From contig JBHBZU010000047.1 of NCBI GenBank assembly GCA_041797745.1, positions 66,826 to 130,825 of the forward strand: 64,000 bases of DNA. Reading direction: 5' to 3'. Source of the stretch: UBA3871 sp041797745 (GTDB lineage Bacteria; Bacillota; Clostridia; Peptostreptococcales; Anaerovoracaceae). Made by a program: the position numbers and the translations under genes. Positions 8,432 through 18,900 of this stretch are shown piece by piece; within the stretch, counting starts at the first letter, position 1, and each line of letters begins with the position of its first letter. Below the pieces are notes generated by a model, which did no database searches, was not told the DNA's origin, and saw only the letters and a list, made by a program, of their open reading frames with translations.

Positions 8432-9526
8432 ATGGGAAGAATTATTAAGGGCTACTGGGATTGCCCTGCCTGTGAAACCAAAGGAATTGAGGGAAGCCAA
8501 AGAGACTGCCCTGCTTGCGGTAAACCACGAGGCGAAAATGTTAAATTTTATATTAAAAATAAACATGAATATCTCAGCGAAGAGGAAGCCGCTAAAGCTT
8601 CCAGAAAAGCGGATTGGTACTGCTCTTTTTGCAGTTCTTTAAATCCGGCAGAATCCACAGAATGTCATAGCTGTGGTTCCAGCAAAGAAGACAGCGAAAA
8701 GAATTATTTCGATCTTCAAAGAGAAAAGAAAGAGCATGACGAAGCTTTAGAAGAAAAGTGGAAACAGACGCCGCAAAAAGAAGTGCGCAAAAAGAGACCT
8801 ATCGGCAAAATCATTTTAGGTTTAATAGCGGTATTCATTCTCTTTTCCATTATAAACAGGGTGATTCCGCATAACCTTGCCGGTGAAATTGCCAGTGTTG
8901 ATTGGTCAAGACAGATTAGCATTGAACATTACGAAAATGTGGAAGAAAATGATTGGGAATTACCTAAAGGGGCAAATCTTCATGAAAAGAAACAGGAAGT
9001 TCATCACTACGATCAGGTGCTTGACCATTATGAAAGCGTAGAAGTTGAAAAGACAAGACTGGTTCAGGACGGATATGATACCACCTATGAAACTGTTGAT
9101 TTAGGAAACGGAAACTTTGAAGAAGTGGCGCACGAGACACCAAGATACGTAACGGAAACATATACGGTATATGAAAACAAGCCTGTTTATAGAGATGAAC
9201 CTGTTTACGAGACCAAGTATTATTATGATATTTGGAAATGGATTCCGAGACGCACCGTTGATACCGCCGGTTCAGACCATAACCCTGAATGGGGAGAGGT
9301 AGAGCTTGGCAATAAGGAGCGTGAGGGCGAGAAGACGGAAAGCTATATGTTCACCGTAACGACTAAAAAAGGCGAAGCAACTTATACTTTAGCGGAAGAC
9401 AAGTGGAATCAGATTGATGTAGGAGATGAAGTAATTATCAAGACTAAAGGAAAAAATATTACACTTCTTTCCAAAGAGAAAACGGAAATTTCTCCGATAG
9501 AAAAATATATTGAACCGAAAGAATAG
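8432..9526 (+). CDS. Membrane protein with two N-terminal zinc ribbons, one RanBP2-like
   Basis: The product is 364 residues and of unknown function. Cys11/14/26/29 form one zinc ribbon (CPAC, x11, CPAC). Cys64/67/78/81 form a second that fits the RanBP2-type finger W-x-C-x2-C-x3-N-x6-C-x2-C exactly. A charged linker leads to one membrane helix (about 124-144), so the ribbons should face the cytoplasm and the ~220-residue C-terminal part the outside. That part is rich in Tyr, Glu and Thr (repeated Y-E-x-V/T-x phrases) and looks like an extended beta domain. It stands alone between uraA and glnS. No named family is claimed. Confidence 0.8.
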   Translation: MGRIIKGYWDCPACETKGIEGSQRDCPACGKPRGENVKFYIKNKHEYLSEEEAAKASRKADWYCSFCSSLNPAESTECHSCGSSKEDSEKNYFDLQREKKEHDEALEEKWKQTPQKEVRKKRPIGKIILGLIAVFILFSIINRVIPHNLAGEIASVDWSRQISIEHYENVEENDWELPKGANLHEKKQEVHHYDQVLDHYESVEVEKTRLVQDGYDTTYETVDLGNGNFEEVAHETPRYVTETYTVYENKPVYRDEPVYETKYYYDIWKWIPRRTVDTAGSDHNPEWGEVELGNKEREGEKTESYMFTVTTKKGEATYTLAEDKWNQIDVGDEVIIKTKGKNITLLSKEKTEISPIEKYIEPKE

Positions 9527-9646
9527 GCAGTTTCAACCGGAAAAGCCAAGTTAGTAAAAAAGCATAACAAGATATAAGATAATTGCCATCATCAGACATT
9601 TGTTATAAAATAGAAGAAATAATTTTAAAAAAAGGAGATTACCATT

Positions 9647-11380
9647 ATGGCTGAAGAACTCAAGACCCCTGTAAGTGAAGAAGCTGAAAAAACGAATTTT
9701 ATTTACAACTTTATTAAAGCGGATATTGCAGAGGGCGGTCAATACGAAGGACAAACTGTTCACACTCGATTCCCTCCGGAGCCAAATGGTTATTTGCATA
9801 TAGGTCATTGCAAGGCTCTTTGTATTGACTTCGGCATGGCGGAGAGATTTGACGGAATCTGCAATTTAAGAATGGATGATACCAACCCTGCCAAAGAAGA
9901 CACGGAATATGTAGACGCTATTAAGCAGGATATTCACTGGTTGGGATTTGACTGGGAAGACAGATTTTACTATGGCTCCGACTACTTTGAAAAGGACTAT
10001 GAATATGCCATTGAACTTATAAAGAAAGGTCTTGCCTATGTTTGTGAGCTTTCTCCGGAAGAGTTCAGAGCCAGCAGAGGAGATACGGAGCACCCTGCGG
10101 TTTCTCCATATAGGGATAGACCTATTGAAGAAAATCTAATGCTCTTTGAAAGAATGAAGAACGGAGAAGTTGAAGAGGGAAAGATGACTCTTCGTGCGAA
10201 GATTGATTTAGAAAGCGGCAACTTCAATATGCGAGATCCTGTTATCTATCGTATCCGTTTCATCAACCATCACCGTCAGGGAACAAAATGGTGCATTTTC
10301 CCAATGTATGACTTTGCTCATCCTATTCAGGACGCACTGGAGGGGATTACTCACTCCCTTTGTTCATTGGAGTATGAGGAACACCGTCCGCTTTATGATT
10401 GGGTTGTAAATAATGTATCCATCCCATACCACAAGCCGCGCCAGATTGAATTTGCAAGACTTGGAATAGACCATACTGTTATGAGTAAGAGAAAGCTTCG
10501 CCAGCTAGTTGAAGAAAACTATGTCAGCGGATGGGATGATCCACGTATGCCTACTCTATGCGGTTTGAGACGTCGTGGCTATACAGCTGCATCCATAAGA
10601 ACTTTCTGCGATTCCATCGGTGTTGCAAAATCTTCTGCAATTATTGAATTTGCTGAATTGGAAAGATGTTTAAGAGATGACCTTAACAATGTGGCAGAGA
10701 GAACTATGGCTGTTATTAACCCTGTTAAGCTTACGGTAACTAACTACCCTGAGGGTCAGATTGAGACCTTTGAGGTTGAAAATAATCCGGTAAATTCTGA
10801 ACAAGGCTCCCACGAAATTACATTTAGCCGCCATCTTTGGATGGAAGCTGATGACTTCATGGAAAACCCTATTCCTAAATACAAGAGAATGTATCCGGGC
10901 AATGAAGTTCGTCTTAAGGGAACTTATCTTGTAACCTGCACAGGTTGCGTTAAGGATGAAGATGGAAATGTAACAGAGGTTCTCTGTGAATATGATCCGG
11001 AGTCTCGCGGCGGAAATCCTGCGGATGGTCGCAAGGTTAAGGGAGCAACTATCCACTGGGTAGATTCCAATAACTGTGTTGACGCAGAAGTTCGTCAGTA
11101 TGACAATCTTTTCTTGGATGCACAGCCGGATGGCCCTGATAAGAATTTCTTAGAATGTATGAATCCTGAGAGCTTGGTAGTTCTCCAAAATTGTAAAGTG
11201 GAAAAGAGAATGGTCGAAGTTGCTGAAGCCTATGACCGTCAAGAAAACCGTACAGGAGTAAATGCTCCTACTTTCCAGTTTATGCGTGTTGGCTTCTTCT
11301 GCTTGGACAATAAAGACAGCCGAGCAGATCATCTTGTCTTTAACAGAAGTGTTTCTTTAAAAGATGGTTTCAAAAAATAG
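9647..11380 (+). CDS. glnS: Glutaminyl-tRNA synthetase
   Basis: This class I synthetase charges tRNA-Gln directly. The 577-residue protein has PPEPNGYLHIGHCKAL (HIGH box), the class-specific RMDDTNPAKE segment, and VMSKRKL (KMSKS box). The C-terminal beta-barrel anticodon-binding domain (about 345-560) is complete. AAAGGAG lies 5 bp before the ATG. Many Firmicutes lack GlnRS and use Glu-tRNA(Gln) amidation, so its presence is notable; in other clostridia GlnRS is regarded as acquired by transfer. Composition does not stand out from its neighbours. No T-box leader is visible in the 120 bp upstream. Confidence 0.96.
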   Translation: MAEELKTPVSEEAEKTNFIYNFIKADIAEGGQYEGQTVHTRFPPEPNGYLHIGHCKALCIDFGMAERFDGICNLRMDDTNPAKEDTEYVDAIKQDIHWLGFDWEDRFYYGSDYFEKDYEYAIELIKKGLAYVCELSPEEFRASRGDTEHPAVSPYRDRPIEENLMLFERMKNGEVEEGKMTLRAKIDLESGNFNMRDPVIYRIRFINHHRQGTKWCIFPMYDFAHPIQDALEGITHSLCSLEYEEHRPLYDWVVNNVSIPYHKPRQIEFARLGIDHTVMSKRKLRQLVEENYVSGWDDPRMPTLCGLRRRGYTAASIRTFCDSIGVAKSSAIIEFAELERCLRDDLNNVAERTMAVINPVKLTVTNYPEGQIETFEVENNPVNSEQGSHEITFSRHLWMEADDFMENPIPKYKRMYPGNEVRLKGTYLVTCTGCVKDEDGNVTEVLCEYDPESRGGNPADGRKVKGATIHWVDSNNCVDAEVRQYDNLFLDAQPDGPDKNFLECMNPESLVVLQNCKVEKRMVEVAEAYDRQENRTGVNAPTFQFMRVGFFCLDNKDSRADHLVFNRSVSLKDGFKK

Positions 11381-11399
11381 ACAATATTATTACAATTTA

Positions 11400-11427
11400 G
11401 TGCGTTACACCCTGTACCGCACTTTTT
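11400..11427 (+). terminator. Intrinsic terminator after glnS
   Basis: GTGCG (11400-11404) pairs with CGCAC (11418-11422), extended inside by TAC/GTA after one mismatch, and ends in TTTTTT. Confidence 0.8.
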
Positions 11428-11505
11428 TGTTGTCTTTAATCTGTCCTTGGTGTACCATTAAAGGTGGGAAACCCTGCGATTAAATTTGTCGGAAAGGTAG
11501 ATAAT

Positions 11506-11949
11506 ATGATATCCAAGTTTATGGGAATTGTAGAAATAGGTGCAGCGTTTTATTTCATATTCAGCGTTGCAACTCATACTGCTACCACCGGAGATTATCT
11601 GATATTTCTGATGGTTACCCTGCTGTTTTGTATGACCATAGCAAGAGGCGCTTCGGAGAGGCGAAGGGTTCATGGCGAGCTTAGCAAAGCCAAGGCAAGA
11701 GCTAACTATGACCGCAGGAGATATGACCGTATGCGAAAAGAGCTGGAGGAGATGGACGAAGAAGAGTATGCTACTCATCCTATTAACGCTCAAGAGTTCG
11801 CTGCAAAAATAATTAGAGGAGAGGCGAGTCTGGATGAAATTCCGAATAGCAGAAGTCGTGCGGAAATGGAATACGCAGAGGCTCACCCTGAAGAAATCGA
11901 AAACAGGAAAAAGGAAAATAGAGATATAGTAGGAGGAGAAGAGAGATGA
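11506..11949 (+). CDS. Small membrane protein with C-terminal coiled coil, start of the S-layer gene group
   Basis: I do not recognise the family. From the ATG at 11506 it is 147 residues. There are two membrane segments (about residues 4-22 and 30-48), then a highly charged Arg/Glu/Lys-rich helix (ERRRVHGEL to ELEEMDEEEYA) that should form a coiled coil, and an acidic tail. The frame is open back to a GTG at 11464, but that codon has only a poor ribosome site, while GGAAAGG (11491-11497) sits 8 bp before 11506. Its stop overlaps the next start (ATGA), so it is translationally coupled to the SLH protein gene and probably acts at the envelope. Confidence 0.65.
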   Translation: MISKFMGIVEIGAAFYFIFSVATHTATTGDYLIFLMVTLLFCMTIARGASERRRVHGELSKAKARANYDRRRYDRMRKELEEMDEEEYATHPINAQEFAAKIIRGEASLDEIPNSRSRAEMEYAEAHPEEIENRKKENRDIVGGEER

Positions 11950-14342
11950 GAAAAAAGTTATTGGCTGCAATACTTTCAGCAGTTATGACTATCAGCATGG
12001 TGCCTATGAGCGTATCGGCTGACACAAAAGTTGTCTTTAATGACGTAAGTGCACATTGGGCAAAGGACAAGATATATGAGGCGGTAAATCGTGGAATCTT
12101 AAACGGCATGAGTGATTGGAGAGGTACCTACTTTGCTCCCGACAATCTCATGACCAGAGAGCAGTTCTGCACCATGGTTACCAAGGCTCTTTCTGTACAG
12201 CCCAACACAACAGGGGTGAATGCCACAAAGTTTTGCGACGTAGTTGCGACCGAATGGTATGTACCATATGTAGCCAAAGCCGTAGCTGCAGGAATAATAG
12301 AGGGAACTACCTCAAAGGAAAAAGACGGATATGATACCTTTGGAATAGGACTTATGATTACTCGTGAGCAGGCAGCCAAGATAATGTCTTCTATTATTGA
12401 CCCGAATAAGCAGCTGACTTATGACGAAATGTTGGCAGGTCAGGCAAAATATGAGAAACTGAAAGATACCTCAAAAATTGATTCATGGGCAAAGGCGCAT
12501 GTAGAAAAGCTTTTTGTCAGGGGCTATATGCAAGGCTCAACCAATCCCGACGGTAGCACATCTTTTAAGCCGACAGACGCCCTTACAAGAGCGGAAGCGG
12601 CTACACTCATTTTGAATGTAGTTAAGGGCGAGAGCAAACTTCTCGGGCCAAAGCAGGATAGCTACGGAGTTACCACTCCAACAACTACTCAAGGAGGGGT
12701 TACTTCCGGAGGAATTACCACAGGAAGCGGTATAACCACAGGTACGGCAATAGTGACAGGAAACATCTTTACTCATAAGGTGGGTTCCGATATTAAAAAT
12801 GTGAAATCTTATACAGCCGAAAGCTCATCAAAAGGTTGTAAGTGCAATGATAATTATGCTTTTACCGAGGGTTCGGGGAAAAAGAGTGATCCCTATATCA
12901 TCCGCAAGGCTGATCAGCTGGAGCATATCAGAGAACATCTCGGCGAGGGAATATACTTCGTTTTAGCAAACGATATAACAATAAAAACCGACTACTGCAA
13001 GAGTGTTAATACGAAAAATGTAGATTGGACCGAGGGAAATTTTGAACCTCTTGGAAATCACAAGACTCCGTTCGAAGCCCATTTTGACGGAAACGGACAC
13101 TCAATTAGCGGTCTTAATATGCAGGGAAAAAATGAAAATGGCGGTTTATTCGGATATGTGGCGGCAGGTGCCACCATAGAGGGTCTCACTATTGAGGATT
13201 CCACCATAAACGGAACGCTATACACAGGAGCTATTGCAGGTTATTGTGAGGGCACCATTGACTATTGCACAGTTGCCAAAGATGTTAAAGTTAACGGCAC
13301 CTACAATGTTGGAGGTATCGTTGGTTACACTACTGACGATGTGACAAATTGCAAGAATTACGGCAAGGTTACAGGTACACGCACAGCCGTAGGCGGTATT
13401 GCAGGTTCGGTGTTTGCAAAGAAAGCAACTGTTGAGAATTGCGAGAATCGTGGGGAGGTAATCGGCGCCAGCAATGTAGGCGGAATTGTAGGCAGCTTGG
13501 CAGGAACTAAAGACAATGTTGTCCTGACAAAGAGTTCCAACTATGGCAGCGTTGAGGCTACCGAAACGGCAGCCGGCGGTATTGTGGGAGAAGCTTCCAA
13601 GAGCAGCTACGATGGAGAAGTCTCCTATTGCTATAACGAGGGCGCGGTTTCAGGCAAGGGAAACAACGGAGGAATTGCCGGAACTACCGGTAAATACGCA
13701 GAAGTTCAGTACAACCAAAATAAAGGTTTGGTAAGCGGTTCAGGTGCGGGAGGTATAGTCGGAGTAAACTCCAGCCAATTAAAGCTGTGCATTAATGCGG
13801 GGGAAGTTACTGCAAATTCTGAAGCAGGCGGTATTGCTGCAAGCCAAGATGGAGAAGCGGCAAGAGTTGATCAGTGCTACAACAGCGGTACTGTTTCCTG
13901 CAAAAATGTTGCAGGTGGCATTGTAGGGGAAAATACGAAACGAGTTTTTAGTTGCTACAATATCGGCAGCATAAATGCAGATACTTATGCAGGTGGCATT
14001 GCAGGGCGTAATTCCAGCACTATTCAGGCTTGCTACAATTTAGGAAAGTTGAGCGGAAAGGTTGCCGGCGGTCAGATTGTAGGTCTGAACAAGGGTGTCA
14101 TTAACGGAGTATTTTGGGCAAAGGACAACAGCCTTTCGGGTATCGGCATGAGCGATACCGTAATGACCCAAGGGGTAACCAGAGCGCTTACAACAGCACA
14201 GCTTCAAGGTGAAGTTTTCGATGCCACAGGTTTGGTTAAGGGAACTTTCTCGGAAGTGCTTAACAGATATGACAAAGAGGGTGTTTGGGGTCAGACCGCT
14301 GCAAATGGTTATCCTACACTTCTAAATATGTTTATTAAATAA
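11946..14342 (+). CDS. S-layer homology protein with GLUG-type repeats
   Basis: This is a 798-residue secreted surface protein. A signal peptide (residues 1 to about 25) is followed by three SLH domains (about 30-85, 95-155 and 175-228; each with a DV/DT-x-W start and an LTRAEAA-like end) that anchor to cell-wall polymers. A Thr/Gly-rich linker (about 238-275) leads to a domain with roughly a dozen repeats of the GG-I-x-G pattern (GGIVG, GGIAG) separated by N-x-G-x-V phrases. These are GLUG-type repeats of beta-helical adhesins. It is the first of three SLH genes in a row; the next starts 15 bp after its stop. Role inferred: cell-surface adhesion or layer building. Confidence 0.88.
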   Translation: MRKKLLAAILSAVMTISMVPMSVSADTKVVFNDVSAHWAKDKIYEAVNRGILNGMSDWRGTYFAPDNLMTREQFCTMVTKALSVQPNTTGVNATKFCDVVATEWYVPYVAKAVAAGIIEGTTSKEKDGYDTFGIGLMITREQAAKIMSSIIDPNKQLTYDEMLAGQAKYEKLKDTSKIDSWAKAHVEKLFVRGYMQGSTNPDGSTSFKPTDALTRAEAATLILNVVKGESKLLGPKQDSYGVTTPTTTQGGVTSGGITTGSGITTGTAIVTGNIFTHKVGSDIKNVKSYTAESSSKGCKCNDNYAFTEGSGKKSDPYIIRKADQLEHIREHLGEGIYFVLANDITIKTDYCKSVNTKNVDWTEGNFEPLGNHKTPFEAHFDGNGHSISGLNMQGKNENGGLFGYVAAGATIEGLTIEDSTINGTLYTGAIAGYCEGTIDYCTVAKDVKVNGTYNVGGIVGYTTDDVTNCKNYGKVTGTRTAVGGIAGSVFAKKATVENCENRGEVIGASNVGGIVGSLAGTKDNVVLTKSSNYGSVEATETAAGGIVGEASKSSYDGEVSYCYNEGAVSGKGNNGGIAGTTGKYAEVQYNQNKGLVSGSGAGGIVGVNSSQLKLCINAGEVTANSEAGGIAASQDGEAARVDQCYNSGTVSCKNVAGGIVGENTKRVFSCYNIGSINADTYAGGIAGRNSSTIQACYNLGKLSGKVAGGQIVGLNKGVINGVFWAKDNSLSGIGMSDTVMTQGVTRALTTAQLQGEVFDATGLVKGTFSEVLNRYDKEGVWGQTAANGYPTLLNMFIK

Positions 14343-14357
14343 AAGGGGGATTTAATT

Positions 14358-15803
14358 ATGAAAAAGAATTTTATTAGAGTAGCCGCTTTGGCTATGTCAA
14401 TGATGATGGTGTTCAGCGGCATAGCTTTTGCGGATGGTGAAAATGAAGCAAAGAAAACTGTTATGCAGGATTGGAAAGGCCTTTCTTATGAGGCGGCTGT
14501 TGAAGCACTCGTAGCAGATGGTGTGGTTTCCTTTGATGAAGATGGACAGTTCCACGGAAATAAGGATCTTACAAGAGCGCAGGCTTCCAAGATTGTTGTA
14601 CTTACTATGGCTCCTAAAAAGACCGATTTTTCAGGATATGCAGTTAAGGCGAAGAGTTCGTTCAATGATATGGTGGGAGCAGGCTGGGCAGCAGGTTACA
14701 TTGGATATGCTGTTGAAAAGGGTTTGGTTCAAGGATACGGTAACGGTAAGTTTGGACCATCAGACAAGGTTACGATTCCGCAACTTGCCGCTATTTTAGC
14801 AAGAGCAACAGGAAAGAATGTCAGCGGTTCCGATTGGGCAAAATCGGCTGTTAAGGCAGCAGAGGAAGCAGGATATTTAGAGGGAATCAAGTTAAGCAAT
14901 TATGATGTTGTTGCTCAAAAGTGGATGTGCGCCGTGATGAATTACAATGCCAAGGCGGATTTAAAGAAAGCGGGAGAAGAAAAGCCCGTGAATAACGAGG
15001 ACAAACCTGTAAATGCAGGGGATTACAAATTTGCAAAGAATGAAGCTTTCGGCGATAATCTTGAAGCCTTTGGAGATTTTCCTTTTGCAAAAAATGCAAA
15101 GATTTACACTTACGGAAGCCGCAGTGAATATAATGAAAAGATGACAGTTCCTGCTGCGAAAGAACTGACTTTAGACAATGTTTTTAAATACAAAAATGTT
15201 GTAACCCCGGCTCTTTATGTGGTTGAAAATAAGCAGATAAAAACTCTTATTGTTCCGGGAGATGTGGGCTTTAGCGGTAATGCTTTCGGAGCTGTTACCG
15301 GCCGTGTAACAATGGCTAATCAAGAGGGTAAAGCGGTAGCTGCTTTTGAAACTATCGTTGCGGGAAATGAAATAACTTGGCTTGCAAAGGATACTGCCAC
15401 CACTTTGGTAACTCAGGCACAGATTGATGAAGCTATCAGCAATGGTGCAATCTGTCAGATAAATTTAAACGGCGGTCAGGTTAAGAACATTTATCTTGGT
15501 TCTGACGTTCAGGCTTATTGTCATGAATTTACTTCTACAGCGGGAGTAGGAGCGTGGAGAGAAGTAGAAAATGTTAAGAATAACGGTGTTATCAAAGTTT
15601 CAGACGCAGCCATCGGAAACGTTTTTGCAGCAGAAAGAGTAGCAGTTTACGTATATGATGAAAACGATAAATGCTACAAGGTGGGCGAACTTTCAGATAT
15701 TACTATCGGAGATTTCATTCGTGCATATGACGTATATGAAAAGGATAAGGAAGATGCGGCAAATATCATCTTTGTTATGCCTGAAAAAAGTTATGGTAAA
15801 TAA
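14358..15803 (+). CDS. S-layer homology protein, 481 residues
   Basis: A signal peptide (residues 1 to about 25, ending IAFADG) is followed by SLH-like segments. The second is clearest (FNDMVGAGWAAGYIGYAVEKG, then FGPSDKVTIPQLAAILARATG), the first is recognisable (LTRAQASKIVVLT), and the third is weak and may be incomplete. The C-terminal half (about 215-481) has no motif I know; it is beta-rich and may carry the exposed function. The start has AAAGGGGG upstream. It is probably co-transcribed with the preceding SLH gene; 153 bp without a clear terminator separate it from the next. Confidence 0.82.
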   Translation: MKKNFIRVAALAMSMMMVFSGIAFADGENEAKKTVMQDWKGLSYEAAVEALVADGVVSFDEDGQFHGNKDLTRAQASKIVVLTMAPKKTDFSGYAVKAKSSFNDMVGAGWAAGYIGYAVEKGLVQGYGNGKFGPSDKVTIPQLAAILARATGKNVSGSDWAKSAVKAAEEAGYLEGIKLSNYDVVAQKWMCAVMNYNAKADLKKAGEEKPVNNEDKPVNAGDYKFAKNEAFGDNLEAFGDFPFAKNAKIYTYGSRSEYNEKMTVPAAKELTLDNVFKYKNVVTPALYVVENKQIKTLIVPGDVGFSGNAFGAVTGRVTMANQEGKAVAAFETIVAGNEITWLAKDTATTLVTQAQIDEAISNGAICQINLNGGQVKNIYLGSDVQAYCHEFTSTAGVGAWREVENVKNNGVIKVSDAAIGNVFAAERVAVYVYDENDKCYKVGELSDITIGDFIRAYDVYEKDKEDAANIIFVMPEKSYGK

Positions 15804-15956
15804 ACCTTTTATATATGGGTTAGAGTAGATTGTCTGTAAAGCAAATAAGCAGCATAAATTCTAGTAAAAAAGGCGTTTTAGGCTGTGACTTTAATCCTTT
15901 AGGGTATTAAAAAATAGCAAAAAACATTTAAAAAGATAAAAATCAGGGAAAAGAGT

Positions 15957-18900
15957 ATGGGAAGAATTAAAAGAATTTCGCTGACGGTGGCGGCTGTTTT
16001 TTTAGCCGTTACCCTTGCAGTACCAAGCGCTTCCTTTGTGGGACTTGGAGAAAACTTTATAAATGAAAATGAAGCAAGGGCTGCCACTGCATTTTTTGAT
16101 GTAAATGGTCATTGGGCGCAGTATTACATACTTCAGGGGGCTTATTACGGAATTATCAAGGGAGATGGTTCAAATAAATTTCAGCCTGATAAGCCGGTGA
16201 CCCGTGCGGAGTTTGCTACTATGGTAAACAAGGCCTTTGGCAGTGTCTTGGGTTACGATGTAACCTTTTCTGACGTATCTAAAAAGGAATGGTATTATGA
16301 CACTGTGTGTAAATCCGTAAACTCGGGAATCACTTCGGGATACGAGGACGGCACCTACAGACCGAACCGTAAAATAACAAGGCAAGAGGCTGCCGTAATG
16401 GTGGCGAGATTGTTAGCTCCGGAGGGCGCGTCTAAATCAGTCTTTTCATACAATGACGGCAGACAGGTTGATGATTGGGCAAATGAGGCTTTTTCAAGGG
16501 TTTTGTCAGAAAACCTCATGGGAGCGTATGATGACGGAAATCTTCATCCAAAATCAAATCTTACAAGAGCGCAAGCTGTGGCAATATTGGTAAAGCTGAA
16601 AGAACGTAAGAAAGATGTTGTGGATGACTTTAAAATTACAAAGGGAGCCATCACATATCAGGATAAGATTTACGGAAACAGCGTAGAAATTTCAGAAAAA
16701 ATCGGTAACGAAGAAGTTATCTTTAAGAATTGTGTGTTCCTCGGACCTGTGAAAATTCGCGGAGGCGGAGAAAAAAGCATACACTTTAAAAACTGCCGTG
16801 CTAAATATGTTGAAGTTGACAAACCCGGTGGCACTGTTCGTGTGGTTTCTGAAGACCGCTCAATTATAGGTCAGATAGATACCTATGGCAGCAGCATTAT
16901 AGAGACTGACGATAATCCGAGATACATTGCAGGAACCGGATTTGGACAGGTAAGAGTAAAGGCTAATGCAGCGGCTACTCTCGACGGTATTTTTGGGGAT
17001 GTCCGCATAGATGGTGAAAATGCTGCGGTGAAGCTGGAGGATGCAAATGTCAGCTATTTGGGAGTACCTAAAAATGCTTCAAAAGCCGGTATAACCTTGA
17101 GCCATTCTTCCTATATTGCAGTAGCCTCAGTTTACAGCCAAACAGACTTTCATGGAACAGGAAATATAGGTAAGCTGTATGCGGGAGTAAAGGAAATTAC
17201 CTATGAAACTGCACCTAATACTGTAACTTTAGGCGAAGACGTAAGGGTTAGCCCTATTAAAGTTCCTACTACTTTAGCATTGACCTGCACTCCGGGAGAT
17301 AAGGAAACGGGTGTAGCGTTTGACACAAAAGTGGTTCTAACCTTTAATCAACCAATATATCGTAACGGCAGAACAATAACTTTAGATTATGTTAAGTCAA
17401 AGGTGAAGTTTACTTCCAAAAAATCTTCGGGAACGGAAGTGCCTTATACCATCACATCAAATTCAGACAAATCCGTCTTTACTTTGACTCCTACAGAGGA
17501 TCTTACAAAGAAGACAAAGTATTATATCACCATTGATAAGGATGTCTTTTCGGGCGAAGATAAAAAGCTTTTAAACAAGAAGTTTTCAACTATGTTTACC
17601 ACCGGTGACGGAACTTTGGATGGTGTGACTTTCAAGCCTGAAAAGGATTCGGGAGGAGCTAAAACCAATGTAAAGCCGTCCATTAAGTTTAAGGAGGCTA
17701 TCATAGGTTATGATGGTGAGGAGCTGGAGGCAGGGAAAAATTCCATCTATACTCAGTTGGTATTTTACAAGTACGACCCTGACAGAAAAGATGGAAAGGG
17801 AAAATCTGTTTCCTTTGAGGCGGAGCTTTCCAAGAAAAAGAATGCCATCACAGTAACGCCGAAAACTGCACTTGAGGACAATACTCAATATGTTATCGGT
17901 ATAAAAAACAACTCTTTCCGCTATCAAAAGAGTAACAATCCAATCAGCGAACAGAAGATTATATTTACAGTAGGTCATGTGGTTCCAACGGTTACTTTTG
18001 ATCCAAAGAGCGAAAGAAGGATTGGTACAAGCGAAAGCTTTGACCTGAAATTCAGCCAACCGCTCTTAACAAAGGATTTAAAGAAGCTCACCTCAACCTA
18101 TGTTCAAACTGCGTTATCCTTGACAGCAGGGGGTCAGCCTGTTGAGTTTAAGGTGGATTCCATTGATACGGATGAGAGCAAAACCACTATCTCGATTTCC
18201 AACAAAACCGCCTTTTCGGAGGGTAGCAAGGTCATTTTGAAAGTGCTTCCGGGGATGTTGTCAAATAAGAATAAAAAGACGGTTGAAGAGGCTGTTGCAG
18301 AATATGAAGTTCCACTGAACACTCCGGGAATTTCAGGATTAAGTGCAACAGGTGTTGGTGGCAGCGTAACCGCCAGCTTCACCTCAAATCGAGCAGGTAT
18401 CGGATATGTGGTTGTAACAGATGGAAACAATACTTTGACAGCCGCAGAAGTTCGCAGTCGAGGCACCTCCGGAACTATTGCCAAAGGAAGTAATTACATT
18501 ACCGTAAACAGCACTACGATTAAAGCAGGAAAAACTTATACTGTTTATGCTGTGGGCGTGTCAGGCTCTTATGTATCAGAGGCAATTTCCACAAGAGTTA
18601 CGACTAAATATGATGTTGCCCATGCAAATGAAGTTCGTTTGGTTGGTTTTGTGGACACCACAGGTAGCGGAATAACCCTTTCAGCAGGAGCTATTTCAGA
18701 TACTATGGAAATAGTAGTTGATACAAGCGTATATAGAGTAGATGCCTCAGGAAACGTTCGTCTGGAAATTGACACCGACTCCGGCACTACCGTTCTTTTC
18801 TACGATACCGCAACGGGTGATTACGAGACAGAGGGCATTAACGGACGTATCAGTTATCTCGATAATTTCAGCCCGTCAGACTTTGTAGCGGGAAATACCG

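Noticed and set aside
9527..9646. T-box leader before glnS
   Set aside because: The 120-bp gap is too short and lacks the T-box antiterminator sequence.
17586..18059. 157-codon minus-strand open frame inside the large SLH gene
   Set aside because: It is a shadow of the SLH protein, without a ribosome site or known motif.
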